Positions 31,192 to 40,685 of a stretch of DNA of 64,000 nt are shown here, piece by piece. The notes under the pieces are model-generated. The model made no database searches. It saw only the letters and a list, made by a program, of their open reading frames with translations, and was not told the origin of the DNA. The DNA comes from Halorussus amylolyticus. GTDB lineage: Archaea > Halobacteriota > Halobacteria > Halobacteriales > Haladaptataceae. Within the stretch, counting starts at the first letter, position 1. Each line of letters begins with the position of its first letter. A program made the translations under genes and the position numbers. The stretch covers positions 55,252 to 119,251 of the forward strand of contig NZ_ML974134.1 of NCBI RefSeq assembly GCF_004143485.2. Reading direction: 5' to 3'.

Positions 31192-33301
31192 GGCAGACGC
31201 CGAACGGTCTGTCGGTGACGCCGAGGCGGATGAGTCGCCACCCGCGCCCGACGAACCCGAATCGCCCGCGACATCCGGCTTCGGGGACGCCGACGCCGGA
31301 GACGCCGACCTCCCCGCCGAGACCGAAACCGCCCGCGAACCCCGAATCCGACTCGACGAGTATCTCGACCTCGACTTCGAGGCCGGGGGGAGCCTTCGCG
31401 ACCAGATTCGGGCCGCTGTCGAGGCCAAAATCGAGGCGCTCGAACCCGACGACTCGGGCGGACTCGACGGCATCATGGCCCGGCCAGAGCCGGTCCTGAT
31501 TGAGGAGAACGACGAGACGCTCTCGGAGTATCAGGTCGAGAAGCTACTCTACTACCTCACGCGCGATTTCACGGGATACGAGCGAATCGACGCCATCAAA
31601 CACGACATCAACGTTGAGGACATCTCGGTGGACGGCTACGACTCGCCCGTGTTCGTCTACCACACCGACTACGAGCAGATTATCACGAACGTGTTCCACG
31701 GCAAGACGGAGTTGGACGACTTCGTGGTCAAACTCGCCCAGCGGTCGGGCAAGGGCATCTCGAAGCGCCAACCGCAGGTCGATGCGACTCTCCCGGACGG
31801 CTCGCGCGCCCAGCTAACTCTCGGCCGGGAGGTGTCGGACCACGGGACGAACTACACCATCCGGCAGTTCAAGGACGTGCCGTTCACGCCCATCGACCTC
31901 GTGAACTGGAACACGTTCTCGCTGGAGGAGATGGCGTTCCTCTGGCTCGCCATCGAGAACCACAAGTCGCTCATCTTCGCCGGGGGCACGGCGTCCGGGA
32001 AGACCACCAGCCTGAACGCCGTCTCGCTGTTCATCCCGTCGAACACGAAAATCGTCTCCATCGAGGACACCCGCGAAGTCGAACTGCCACAGCGCAACTG
32101 GATTGCGAGCGTGACCCGGCCCTCCTTTTCGGACGACGACAAGGGCGACGTGGACGAGTTCGACTTACTTGAGGCCGCGCTCCGCCAGCGCCCCGACTAC
32201 ATCGTGATGGGCGAGATTCGGGGCGAGGAGGGTCGCACCCTCTTTCAGGTCATGTCCACGGGTCACACCACCTACACCACGTTCCACGCCGACACCGTAG
32301 GCGAGGTGCTCAAGCGGTTCACGACCGAACCCATCAACGTCTCGAAGACCCTCTTTACCGCGCTCGATTTGGTCTCCATCCAGACCCAGACCCGCGTGCA
32401 GGGGAGCAAGGTACGCCGGAACAAGTCGCTCACCGAAATCAACGAGTACAACGCCGAGAACGACGAGATAAACGTCCAGGACATCTTCCAGTGGCGCGCC
32501 GAGGACGACGAGTTCATGCGCGTGCCGGGGTCGTCCACGATGCAGGACATCATGTTCGACCGCGGATGGGACGCCGAGCGACTCGAAGACGAGATTCTCA
32601 AGCGCCGAGCCATCCTCGCGTACCTCATCACGAACGGCCTGAACGAGTACACGCAGGTCGCGGCGACCGCACAGGCGTTCATCAACGACCCCGACACAAT
32701 CCTGACGCTCGTCGCGAACGACAGACTCGAAGAGAGCTTGGCCGACCTCCGGGAGATGGAGAGCGTCCACATCGACATCGACCCCAAGAAAGAGGAGATG
32801 GTGCCCCGGCCCGACCCCGACTCGGAGACCTACGACCTCGCGAAGGGCATCCTCGCGGAGGCCGAGGACCGCCTGTTCGACGAGTACCGCGGGGCCGACG
32901 CGAGCGTGGACGGCCTCGCGGTCGCGCTCGCGGACACGAGCGAACCGACCGAGACGCCCACGAGAGGGGAGACGGATTCTGGGGGTCGAGACGACGCCGA
33001 CCGCGCCCCACCGCGCTCGACCGAGGAGTTCGCCCACGGCGTGCGCGACCCCGCGGACGGCGGCGAACTCGGGCGGTTCCCCGACGGAAGTGAGGCCGAG
33101 CGCGGCGACGGAAGCGAAGCCGAGCGCGACGGCGAGACCGACGGGGACGCCGACGGCGGAGATGACGACAGTAGGAACGACGCCGAACGGGACGACGACT
33201 CGTTCGGCGGCTTCGAGGCCGCGTTCGACGGTGAGGATGGAAATCGCGAAGTGGACCAGTCGGACGCCGAAGCCGACCGCGACCGGGAGGCCGACGAATG
33301 A
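31130..33301 (+). CDS. pilB: Type II/IV secretion system ATPase, core part
   Basis: This second part of the split gene carries the ATPase core: the N2-type domain (VEKLLYYLTRDFTGYERIDAI...ISVDGYDSPVFVYHTDYE), Walker A GGTASGKTTS (around 31980-32010), Walker B YIVMGEIRGEE and the His box GHTTYTTFHAD. It would drive pilus-like polymer assembly together with the platform protein that follows. The C-terminal 120 residues are an acidic tail. The given start is where acidic coding resumes; ATG 31475 (MARPEPVLIEEN) is the first in-frame ATG. Restoring one frame would give about 1,237 residues from ATG 29590. Its stop overlaps the next ATG by 4 bases. Confidence 0.85.
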   Translation, partial: PRHAETEDGEQVAADGGAVGEADAERSVGDAEADESPPAPDEPESPATSGFGDADAGDADLPAETETAREPRIRLDEYLDLDFEAGGSLRDQIRAAVEAKIEALEPDDSGGLDGIMARPEPVLIEENDETLSEYQVEKLLYYLTRDFTGYERIDAIKHDINVEDISVDGYDSPVFVYHTDYEQIITNVFHGKTELDDFVVKLAQRSGKGISKRQPQVDATLPDGSRAQLTLGREVSDHGTNYTIRQFKDVPFTPIDLVNWNTFSLEEMAFLWLAIENHKSLIFAGGTASGKTTSLNAVSLFIPSNTKIVSIEDTREVELPQRNWIASVTRPSFSDDDKGDVDEFDLLEAALRQRPDYIVMGEIRGEEGRTLFQVMSTGHTTYTTFHADTVGEVLKRFTTEPINVSKTLFTALDLVSIQTQTRVQGSKVRRNKSLTEINEYNAENDEINVQDIFQWRAEDDEFMRVPGSSTMQDIMFDRGWDAERLEDEILKRRAILAYLITNGLNEYTQVAATAQAFINDPDTILTLVANDRLEESLADLREMESVHIDIDPKKEEMVPRPDPDSETYDLAKGILAEAEDRLFDEYRGADASVDGLAVALADTSEPTETPTRGETDSGGRDDADRAPPRSTEEFAHGVRDPADGGELGRFPDGSEAERGDGSEAERDGETDGDADGGDDDSRNDAERDDDSFGGFEAAFDGEDGNREVDQSDAEADRDREADE

Positions 33302-35349
33302 GCCACGGCACCTCGACCGGGACGAAGCGGTCGGCCGACTCGCTCGCCGACGCGTTCTACCCTCTGTTCGCGTACCTGTTCGACGAGGACGGCGACTTCG
33401 TGGCCGACGTGGAGCGAAAGCTCGCGGAGGCTCGGATGGCCGACACGGTGGAACTCTACCTCTCGCGGGGACTCGCCATCGGGACGATTCTCGGGGGCGT
33501 CCTCTGGATTCTGGGCACGCTCGTCGGTTACGGCCTGTTCGCCACCGGCGTCGTGGACGTGGGGATTCTCATCGGCGTACCGGTGCCCAACGAGACGCTC
33601 TTAGTACTCATCAACACGCTCAAAATCCCGGCGCTAATCGTCGTCAGCGGGCTGTTCTTCGGCGCAATCGGTCTGGGAATCGGGTTTGGAACTATCGCCG
33701 CGATTCCGTACTACCGAGCGGGAGAGCGAAAGCGCGAGATAAACATGCTCCTGCCCGACGCCATCTCGTTCATGTACGCGCTGTCGGTCGGCGGGCTGAA
33801 TCAGCTCGAAATCCTGGAGGCGATGGCGAAGGCCGACGACACCTACGGCGAGGTGTCCAGAGAGTTCCAGTCAATCGTCCAAGAGACCGAGTACTTCGAC
33901 ACCGACTACCGGACCGCCATCCGCCAGCGGTCGCTCGAAACCCCGAGCGACGAACTCGGCCAGTTTCTGACCGACATGCTCTCTATCGTGAGTTCGGGCG
34001 GCGACATGGGCGACTTCCTCGACGACAAGAAGGACAAGCACATGCGGACCGCCAAGCAGGAACAGGAGATGACCCTGGAGACGCTCGAACTGTTCGGCGA
34101 GATGTACATGACCCTCTCGCTGTTCCCGCTGTTGCTCATCATCATCCTCGTCATCATGTCGATGCTCGGCGAGGCCCAGCAGTCGCTGCTCTACGGCACC
34201 GTCTACGGACTCATCCCGCTGACCGGTCTCGGCTTCCTCGTCCTCGTCTCGACGGTCAAGCAGGACGACCCCGGCGACGGCTATCTCGACCCCGAGGCGG
34301 GCGGCGAGCGACTCACCGCCCGGACCGGCGCGGGCCTGCTCCACCTCGGACTCGTCGAGAAGTACGTCGGCGACTTCGCGGTGTTCGACCGCATCAAGAG
34401 CCGCGAGGGCACCTACGAGACGGTGGCGCTCCTCAAGCGCCCGCACGTCTTCTTCCGGGACAATCCGCTGTTCACGCTGGGTCTCACTGTGCCCGCCGCG
34501 CTGGTGCTGGTCGGCAACGCCGTCTGGTCGGGCGCGGCCCCGCGCAGCCTCGACGGCATGATTTCGAATCCGGTCTGGGGGACGTTCATCTACGTCTACG
34601 TCCCCATCTACGTCGTGTTCTTCCCGCTCGCGGTGTTCCACTCGTGGAACGTCCGGTCGCGTCGAACGGTCATCGACAAACTCTCGGACAATCTCCGAAA
34701 GCTGTCCAGCGCGAACGACACCGGCCTGACCCTGCTCGAATCGATTCGGACCGTCGCCGACACCTCCACCGGAAAGCTGGCCGACGAGTTCGACGTGATT
34801 CACGCCAAGGTCGAGTACGGCATGGGGATGCGCCCCGCGCTCATCGAGTTCAACAATCGGTACCACATCCCGCGACTCGCCCGTACCGTCAAGCTGGTCA
34901 GCAAGGCCCAGGAGGCCTCCAGCCAGATTTCGGCGGTCCTCACGACCGCGGCCCAGGCCAGCGAGAATCAGGACGACATCGACCGCGAGCGCCGGTCGCG
35001 CGCCCGGATGCAGGTCGTCATCATCATCATGACCTACCTCACACTGCTCGCGGTGATGGCGATTCTGAAGGTCCGCTTCCTCGACGTGATGGCGGGACTC
35101 TCCTCGCAGGCCGCAGGAAGTAGCGGCGCGGGTGCGAGCGCGGCCGGGGGCGGTGGCGGCGGTGCGGCCCAACTCAGCGACGGCGTGGACACGAATCTGC
35201 TGTCGATGCTGTTCTTCCACGCCGTGACCCTACAGGCCATCCTCTCTGGATTCGTCGCGGGCTACATCCGAGACGCCTCGCTCCTGTCGGGCGTGAAGTT
35301 CGCGGTCGTTCTCCCGACCGTCGCGCTCGTGACGTTCATCTTCATCTAA
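33298..35349 (+). CDS. pilC: Type II secretion F-family platform protein, PilC/TadC-like
   Basis: This 683-residue inner-membrane protein has two T2SSF repeats: the first around ISFMYALSVGGLNQLEILEAMAKADDTYG (about residues 155-183), the second around NLRKLSSANDTGLTLLESIRTVADTSTGKL (about residues 463-492). Hydrophobic helices flank each, with a Gly/Ala linker (SSGAGASAAGGGGGG) near residue 610. It recruits the ATPase and the pilins. It overlaps the ATPase gene (ATGA) and lies 2 bases before the first pilin-like gene. Confidence 0.9.
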   Translation: MSHGTSTGTKRSADSLADAFYPLFAYLFDEDGDFVADVERKLAEARMADTVELYLSRGLAIGTILGGVLWILGTLVGYGLFATGVVDVGILIGVPVPNETLLVLINTLKIPALIVVSGLFFGAIGLGIGFGTIAAIPYYRAGERKREINMLLPDAISFMYALSVGGLNQLEILEAMAKADDTYGEVSREFQSIVQETEYFDTDYRTAIRQRSLETPSDELGQFLTDMLSIVSSGGDMGDFLDDKKDKHMRTAKQEQEMTLETLELFGEMYMTLSLFPLLLIIILVIMSMLGEAQQSLLYGTVYGLIPLTGLGFLVLVSTVKQDDPGDGYLDPEAGGERLTARTGAGLLHLGLVEKYVGDFAVFDRIKSREGTYETVALLKRPHVFFRDNPLFTLGLTVPAALVLVGNAVWSGAAPRSLDGMISNPVWGTFIYVYVPIYVVFFPLAVFHSWNVRSRRTVIDKLSDNLRKLSSANDTGLTLLESIRTVADTSTGKLADEFDVIHAKVEYGMGMRPALIEFNNRYHIPRLARTVKLVSKAQEASSQISAVLTTAAQASENQDDIDRERRSRARMQVVIIIMTYLTLLAVMAILKVRFLDVMAGLSSQAAGSSGAGASAAGGGGGGAAQLSDGVDTNLLSMLFFHAVTLQAILSGFVAGYIRDASLLSGVKFAVVLPTVALVTFIFI

Positions 35350-35351
35350 CA

Positions 35352-35876
35352 ATGAGTAGTCAGAATCACCACCGAATCGACCCCGGCCGAAGCCACCACC
35401 GAACCGAGCGCGGCCAGACCAGCATCGATTTCGTGGTCGGGATGAGCGTCTTCCTGCTGACGGTGGCGTTCGTGGTGGGGTTTCTCCCCGGCTTGTTCGA
35501 ACCGTTCGACGGCGGCGACGGCGCGGCCGCGCTCTCGGCCGACCGGACCGCCGCGGGACTCACCGGGGACCTGCTCGGGTCGCCCGACCGGCCGGACGTG
35601 CTGGACGCGACCTGCACCGCGGAGTTCTTCGACGCCGACGGCGACACCGCCGACTGCCGATTCGACGCCGACGCGTCCGACCTGTCGGGCGCGCTCGGAC
35701 TCGGTTCGGGGACGAACGTCAACGTGACCGTCGAGGAAGACGGGAGCGTTCGGTCGGTCGCCGGGCAGAAACTCCGCGCCGGACCCGCCCCGTCCGAATC
35801 GGGGAGCGTCACGGTCGGGCGTCGCGTGGTCCTGCTCGCAGACGAGGAGAGTACGCTGTTCGTGAGGATGTGGTAA
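35352..35876 (+). CDS. Pilin-like protein 1
   Basis: This 174-residue protein has a charged N-tail ending in ERGQTSIDFVVGMSVFLLTVAFVVGFL: a basic residue, Gly-Gln, then a ~20-residue hydrophobic stretch with an early acidic residue, as in class III signal peptides of archaeal pilins. The ectodomain contains two Cys residues (ATCTAEFF, TADCRF) that could form a disulfide. It lies 2 bases after pilC in the same operon. It probably acts as a minor pilin or assembly component; this is inferred from context. Confidence 0.72.
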   Translation: MSSQNHHRIDPGRSHHRTERGQTSIDFVVGMSVFLLTVAFVVGFLPGLFEPFDGGDGAAALSADRTAAGLTGDLLGSPDRPDVLDATCTAEFFDADGDTADCRFDADASDLSGALGLGSGTNVNVTVEEDGSVRSVAGQKLRAGPAPSESGSVTVGRRVVLLADEESTLFVRMW

Positions 35877-35877
35877 G

Positions 35878-36468
35878 ATGGACCGAGGACAGGCACACAC
35901 GCTGGAGGCGTTCACCGCGGCACTCGTCGTCGTCAGCGGCGTCATCTTCGCGCTGCAGGCGACCGCGGTCACGCCACTGACCGCGAGCACGTCGAACCAA
36001 CACATCGAGAATCAGCACCAAGAGATGGCTCGCGGACTGCTCGCCAGCGAGGCCGAGAACGGGACGCTCCGCGAGGCGCTCGTCCACTGGAACGTCTCGG
36101 AGGAGTCGTTCGTCGAGTCGCCCGACCGCGGGTACTTCGCCAACCGCGGGCCGCCGAACGCGTTCGGCGACGCGCTCGACGAGACGTTCGGGGACGCCCA
36201 CGTCGCGTACAACGTCCGGGTTCGGTACCGAACCCCGGACAATCGCTCGCGCACCGAGACGATGGTGTACATGGGGTCGCCGAGCGACAACGCCGTGACG
36301 GCGACCCGAACCGTCGTGCTGTACGACGACGATTCGCTGGTGGGTCCGGACGACGACACGACCGTCGGCGAGGCCGACGCGGAGGGCGACTTTTACGCGC
36401 CCGATGCCGCCCCCGACGGTCCGGTGTTCAACGTCGTCGGCGTGGAGGTGGTCGTATGGCGGATGTAG
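35878..36468 (+). CDS. Pilin-like protein 2
   Basis: This 196-residue protein starts MDRGQAHTLEAFTAALVVVSGVIFALQ, an R-G-Q site and hydrophobic helix within the first 28 residues. The ectodomain has N-glycosylation sequons (ENGT, HWNVS, DNRS) and ends VVGVEVVVWRM. It starts 1 base after the previous stop and overlaps the next gene by 13 bases. The exact role is unknown. Confidence 0.72.
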   Translation: MDRGQAHTLEAFTAALVVVSGVIFALQATAVTPLTASTSNQHIENQHQEMARGLLASEAENGTLREALVHWNVSEESFVESPDRGYFANRGPPNAFGDALDETFGDAHVAYNVRVRYRTPDNRSRTETMVYMGSPSDNAVTATRTVVLYDDDSLVGPDDDTTVGEADAEGDFYAPDAAPDGPVFNVVGVEVVVWRM

Positions 36469-37391
36469 ACGACCGCGGCCAGATAATCCTCATCACGGGG
36501 TTAGCAATCGCGGTCACGATGGTCGCGCTCGTCCTCGTGCTCAACACCGTCATCTACACCGAGAATCTCGCCACCCGGAACACGGGCGTCGGCGAACGCG
36601 ACGCCATCGAGTACCGAAACGCCGCCATCGAGGGCGTCGGCGGACTCGTGGACCGCGAGAACGCGGCCGAGTACGCCAGCGACGCGGAGGTCGAAGCCGC
36701 GGTCGAGTCGGGGGTGCGGAGGCTCGCCGACCTGCTCGCCCGCGACCGGGTCGCGTCGGGCGCGATAGCGGAGTTACGCGTCGAAACGACGTGGGAGGGC
36801 GACCTCGTGCGACAGACCGACACCGACCGCGAGATGACCGCGGCCGACGGGAGCGAGTCGTGGGCGCTCGCCGGAAACGTCGAGGAGGTTCGGGGCTTCG
36901 CGCTGACAGTCGAAGACGACGACCTCTCGGGGTCGTCGCCCGCCGACGCCTTCACCGTGGTCGCCGACGACGGCGACGACCGGTGGCGCGCCGCGGTCTA
37001 CGACGACGGCGGCGTCACCGTCGCGGTTCGGAACGCGAGTCAGGGCGACTGGACCGAGGGCGTCTGTTCGGACGCCACCGGGGAGACGACGACCATCGAC
37101 CTCACCGCGGGTGCTGTGAACGGCGAGTCGTGCTCCGCGCTCGCGTTCGGTGAGGGGGTCGGGGAGTCGTACGACCTCCGGTACGAGAACGGCGGCGCGG
37201 CCGTCGGGACGTACGACCTCACGGTCAACACCTCGGGAGACGCCGAAATCGACGGTTCGAACTTCGACGCACCGGGGTCGTCTCCCTACGTGGTGGACGC
37301 CGTGTACGGACTCGAACTCTCGGTCAGGTACGAGCGCGCCCGACTCGCGTTCGCTGACAGACTCAGGGTCGCACCCGGTGAGTCGCGATGA
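36456..37391 (+). CDS. Pilin-like protein 3
   Basis: This 311-residue protein has the N-terminus DDRGQIILITGLAIAVTMVALVLVLNTVIY, an R-G-Q motif followed by a hydrophobic segment. An acidic helix (residues ~60-105) precedes a beta-rich ectodomain with two Cys (GVCSDATG, ESCSALAF). It is the largest of the pilin-like set in the operon and overlaps both neighbours, so translation is coupled. Confidence 0.72.
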   Translation: MADVDDRGQIILITGLAIAVTMVALVLVLNTVIYTENLATRNTGVGERDAIEYRNAAIEGVGGLVDRENAAEYASDAEVEAAVESGVRRLADLLARDRVASGAIAELRVETTWEGDLVRQTDTDREMTAADGSESWALAGNVEEVRGFALTVEDDDLSGSSPADAFTVVADDGDDRWRAAVYDDGGVTVAVRNASQGDWTEGVCSDATGETTTIDLTAGAVNGESCSALAFGEGVGESYDLRYENGGAAVGTYDLTVNTSGDAEIDGSNFDAPGSSPYVVDAVYGLELSVRYERARLAFADRLRVAPGESR

Positions 37392-37843
37392 CCAGACGTC
37401 CCCGGAGCGACGAACGGGGCGTCTCGGTCACGGTCAACTACGCGCTGAACCTCGTCGTCGCCACGCTTCTCGTCTCCGGCCTGCTCCTCGCCACCGGAAA
37501 CGTGGTCGAGGACCGCCGGGAGTCGGCGGCCGAAGCCGAGTTAGAGGTCGTCGGCAACCGACTCGCCGCGAACCTCGAAGCCGCCGGCCGACTCGCGTCG
37601 GTCGGCGGGTCCGACGCCGAAGTCCGGGTCGAGGCAGACCTCCCCGCTTCGGTCGCCGGAGCGACCTACAGCGTCGAAATCGACGACGGGGGCGAACGCC
37701 TCCTGCTGGAGACCAACACGCCCGAGACGACCGTCCGGGTCCCGGTTCGAACGTCCGCGACGGTCGAGACGACCCGAGTCGGCGGCGGCGACATCGTAAT
37801 AACGCTCGCCGCCGACGGCGATTTGGAGGTCGAGCGCGGATGA
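37388..37843 (+). CDS. Pilin-like protein 4
   Basis: This 151-residue protein starts TRRPRSDERGVSVTVNYALNLVVATLLVSGLLLATG: a basic tail, R-G-V, then a hydrophobic helix. The ectodomain is a short acidic beta-rich unit ending DLEVERG. It overlaps the previous gene (ATGA) and the next one (ATGA). Confidence 0.72.
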   Translation: MTRRPRSDERGVSVTVNYALNLVVATLLVSGLLLATGNVVEDRRESAAEAELEVVGNRLAANLEAAGRLASVGGSDAEVRVEADLPASVAGATYSVEIDDGGERLLLETNTPETTVRVPVRTSATVETTRVGGGDIVITLAADGDLEVERG

Positions 37844-38604
37844 ACCGGGCGGTCAGCGACACCCTCGGCTTCGTGTTCGCGTTCGCGCTCGTGACCGCGT
37901 CGGTCGGCGCGGTGTACGTCTCGGGCATCGACGGGCTACAGAACGCCCAGCGCGACGAGCAGTTGCGGAACATGGAGCGGGCGTTCGACGTGGTAGACGA
38001 CAACTTCCGCGACATCCGCGCCGGGGGCGCACCGAGTCGGGCGTCGGAAATCAAACTCCCCGGCGGTACCCTCGAATTTCTGGACTCGACACGGATAACG
38101 ATTCAGACCAACGGCACCGGCTGTGTCGGCGGGTGTTCGCGACTCAACAACACGACGACGATGAACCCCAGACCGGTGGCGTACACCGACGGCGACACGC
38201 GAATCGTCGCGGTCGCGGGAGCCGTGTTCCGAACCGGTCCCGGCGGGTCAGTGATGCTGTCGGACCCGGGGTGGGTACGCGGTCCGGAGCGTGCGCTGAT
38301 TCCGGGGTTCGTCACGTATCCGAGCGGCGACCGTACCAGCCTCGGCGGCGACGCGACCGTCCTGCTGGTCGCTCACGCTCAATCGCGCGAGGCCACCGAA
38401 CGGATTCGGTCCGGAAGCGGTCGCGGACTGCGAGTGAACGCGACCGTCAGGACCGTCCGGGCCGACGCGTGGAGACGCTACTTCGAATCGGAGGGGTACG
38501 ATATCACTCGGTACGACGAGACGGAGGAGGTGGTCTCCGCGGAGTTCGAAACCGAGCGCGTGTACATCTCGGAGACGGTCGTCGGTCTCGAAATCGAGCG
38601 GTAG
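37840..38604 (+). CDS. Pilin-like protein 5
   Basis: This 254-residue protein begins MNRAVSDTLGFVFAFALVTASVGAVYVSG, close to the R-x-V-S-(D/E) signature of haloarchaeal type IV pilins and archaellins. The ectodomain contains GTGCVGGCSRL, a possible disulfide loop. ATG 37840 overlaps the previous stop by 4 bases. The frame is open much further upstream (from 37150), but that part is antisense or shifted coding. It is the last gene of the operon. Confidence 0.75.
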   Translation: MNRAVSDTLGFVFAFALVTASVGAVYVSGIDGLQNAQRDEQLRNMERAFDVVDDNFRDIRAGGAPSRASEIKLPGGTLEFLDSTRITIQTNGTGCVGGCSRLNNTTTMNPRPVAYTDGDTRIVAVAGAVFRTGPGGSVMLSDPGWVRGPERALIPGFVTYPSGDRTSLGGDATVLLVAHAQSREATERIRSGSGRGLRVNATVRTVRADAWRRYFESEGYDITRYDETEEVVSAEFETERVYISETVVGLEIER

Positions 38605-38668
38605 CCACGACGGTGTGCGAACACGACTCTCGGGGGCACAGAACGCTCTTCGCGGCGAGCACGGAACG

Positions 38669-40447
38669 CTACCCGCGGGTGACGTTGACTTCGCTGACGC
38701 TGACGTGGAGGTAGGTCAACTGCGGGACGTTCGACGCCTCGCCGTCCACCGGGTCCACGCTGCTGAGCGCCTGGTCGAAGTGGACCGACCCGCCGGATTG
38801 GAGGAGGGTCTGGCCGCCGCCCACGATTCCCCCGTAGAGTTCCGCCTGCGAGGTGACGGTGACCGACCCCGATTGGGCGTCGGTTCCCGGGGCGTACACG
38901 AGACCGACGAGGGTCGAATCGCCCTCGATTTCGGCGTCGAGTCCCGGCCCGGCGTACACCCGGAGCGACGGCGATACGTGGCCGTCGGTGTCGCCAACCG
39001 TCGCGCCGCCGATGACGCGGAACTCCGAGCCGGTGGTGTACACCTTCACGGTGCCGTCCTCGGGGTCGGTCACGTCCACGTTCGCGCCGTTCCACTCGAT
39101 TTCGTCGTCCACGACGAGGACGACGTCGCCGTCAGAGGTGTCGAATGTGAGGTCTCGCGAGCCGTCGAGGTCGCCGTTTTCGAGGTAGTACGCCCCGGAC
39201 GGGAGCGTCAGGGTCGATTCGGAGTCGTTCCACGTACCGGTGGTCTCGTTTATCGCCGTCACCGCGTCGTTGTCGTTGGCCGAACCGTCGCGGTAGGTCT
39301 CGGCCTTGATATCGACGAGGTCGCCGATTGGCGAGATGTCGGGCGCGCTCCCGTTGTCCGCCACCCAGCCGGTCACGTCTCGACAGTCGTCGCCTCCGCC
39401 GCCCTTGCAGTTGGGTGGCGGACCCCCGTAGGAGAGATTACCGTGGACGGTGACGCCACCGCCGAGGTCGGCGGTGCCGCCGGCTCGGAGGTCGCCGTAA
39501 ATCTCCGCGCCGCCGGTCAGGGTCACGCTCCCCTTCGTGACGATGGTCCCGTTGTAGGGTTCGACCGGAGCGCCCGAATACGCCCCGTCGGACGAATTGT
39601 AGCTGTCGGTGAACGACGACCCGCCAGCGCCCTGTATCGTCATCCGGTCGGCGGTCGTTCCCGCCAGCGCGTTCGTCACGGTCTTGGTCTCGCCGGGCAC
39701 GACCAGCGTGATGGTGACGCGCTCGCGGTCGTGGTCGTAGCTCACTTCTCCGCCGGTTCGGTCCTCGAAGAATCGGCCCCACGCGTCGTAGTAGGCGCTG
39801 TCCACGGTGACGTTCACTTTCCCGTCTTCGAGCGGGTTCGACAGGTCGGGGTCGCCCGCGACGGGGTACTTCGCGTCGGTGTCGTCGCCCTTCGCGAGAT
39901 GGGCACGCCCGTCGAGCCTCTCGGTGCCGTTCACCGCGACGAGCGGGAGCGTCAGCGTCGTCCCGCGATAGTGGAACTCCGGCGGCGAGACCATCGCGCT
40001 TCCGGCGTCGCTACGCCGCCAGACTCCGCCGCCCTGATACGCGACGGTCGTCTCGCCGTTCTCGTAGACGACCGCGCCGAGGGTCCGGTTCAGCACGACG
40101 GCCTCGACCGTCTCGTCGGTTCGGTTCACGACCTCCACTCGCATCCACCCCGTGTCGTCATCGACGCGGGTGGTCGAATCCACGCCGAGCGAAACCGTCT
40201 GGGAGGTCGAGTCGCCGAGACCGACGAGGCTCAGTTTCGAGTCCAACTGGGTCATCGCGTGTTCGGCGCTGTCGAGTTCCGAGGACTGCTTCGAGTCGTC
40301 GAGCGCCGACGAACCGAACGCCACGATGAGACCCGTGCCCGCGATGGTGATGCCGAGGAGGAGGACGACGCTGAGCACTTCGGACTGGCCGCGCACCCGC
40401 ACGCTCGCCGTTCGATTTCCGCGTGTCGGAGTCGGCGACCGGGACAT
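38669..40447 (-). CDS. Pilin-like surface protein with repetitive beta-rich ectodomain
   Basis: This 592-residue protein has an N-terminal pilin-like signal RGQSEVLSVVLLLGITIAGTGLIVAF (about residues 19-44) and a long ectodomain. Residues ~275-330 repeat short glycine-turn strands (VTLTGGAEIYGDL, ADLGGGVTVHGNL), as in parallel beta-helix or bactofilin-like folds; similar repeats recur near the C-terminus (VYAGPGLDAEIEGDSTLVG, SQAELYGGIVGGGQTL). A CKGGGGDDC loop may be cross-linked. ATG 40447 is chosen over 40744 because the minus-strand TTTATAAG lies 29 bases upstream. It is convergent with the pilin operon. Adhesin or pilus-tip function is inferred. Confidence 0.78.
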   Translation of the reverse strand: MSRSPTPTRGNRTASVRVRGQSEVLSVVLLLGITIAGTGLIVAFGSSALDDSKQSSELDSAEHAMTQLDSKLSLVGLGDSTSQTVSLGVDSTTRVDDDTGWMRVEVVNRTDETVEAVVLNRTLGAVVYENGETTVAYQGGGVWRRSDAGSAMVSPPEFHYRGTTLTLPLVAVNGTERLDGRAHLAKGDDTDAKYPVAGDPDLSNPLEDGKVNVTVDSAYYDAWGRFFEDRTGGEVSYDHDRERVTITLVVPGETKTVTNALAGTTADRMTIQGAGGSSFTDSYNSSDGAYSGAPVEPYNGTIVTKGSVTLTGGAEIYGDLRAGGTADLGGGVTVHGNLSYGGPPPNCKGGGGDDCRDVTGWVADNGSAPDISPIGDLVDIKAETYRDGSANDNDAVTAINETTGTWNDSESTLTLPSGAYYLENGDLDGSRDLTFDTSDGDVVLVVDDEIEWNGANVDVTDPEDGTVKVYTTGSEFRVIGGATVGDTDGHVSPSLRVYAGPGLDAEIEGDSTLVGLVYAPGTDAQSGSVTVTSQAELYGGIVGGGQTLLQSGGSVHFDQALSSVDPVDGEASNVPQLTYLHVSVSEVNVTRG

Positions 40448-40468
40448 ACCGGCCCATCGAACCCCGGT

Positions 40469-40476
40469 CTTATAAA
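40469..40476 (-). promoter_or_regulatory. TATA box of the large pilin-like gene
   Basis: The minus strand reads TTTATAAG, starting 29 bases before ATG 40447: the best match to an archaeal TATA box in this part of the window, and evidence for a leaderless transcript. Confidence 0.65.
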
Positions 40477-40685
40477 CCAATCCGCCACATCTAAGAAATG
40501 TTTGATTTCGAGGTGGCGGTCGGTGTCGTTTCGGGACGGGAGTCGATGTAGTGGGCGAACCCGAAGTGTAGCGGCCATCGAGGACCGGGATTTCGAGAAA
40601 ACCCTTCGCAGTCGAGGGGTTTTCCGCCGTCGCCGGAAAGGCTATGTACGTCCCACCCTGAAATCGCGTAGTAACCGATTGTAGC

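Noticed and set aside
37150..37839. Upstream extension of pilin-like gene 5
   Set aside because: It is an Arg/Ser-rich shifted reading of pilin-like genes 3 and 4; the pilin signal begins at ATG 37840.
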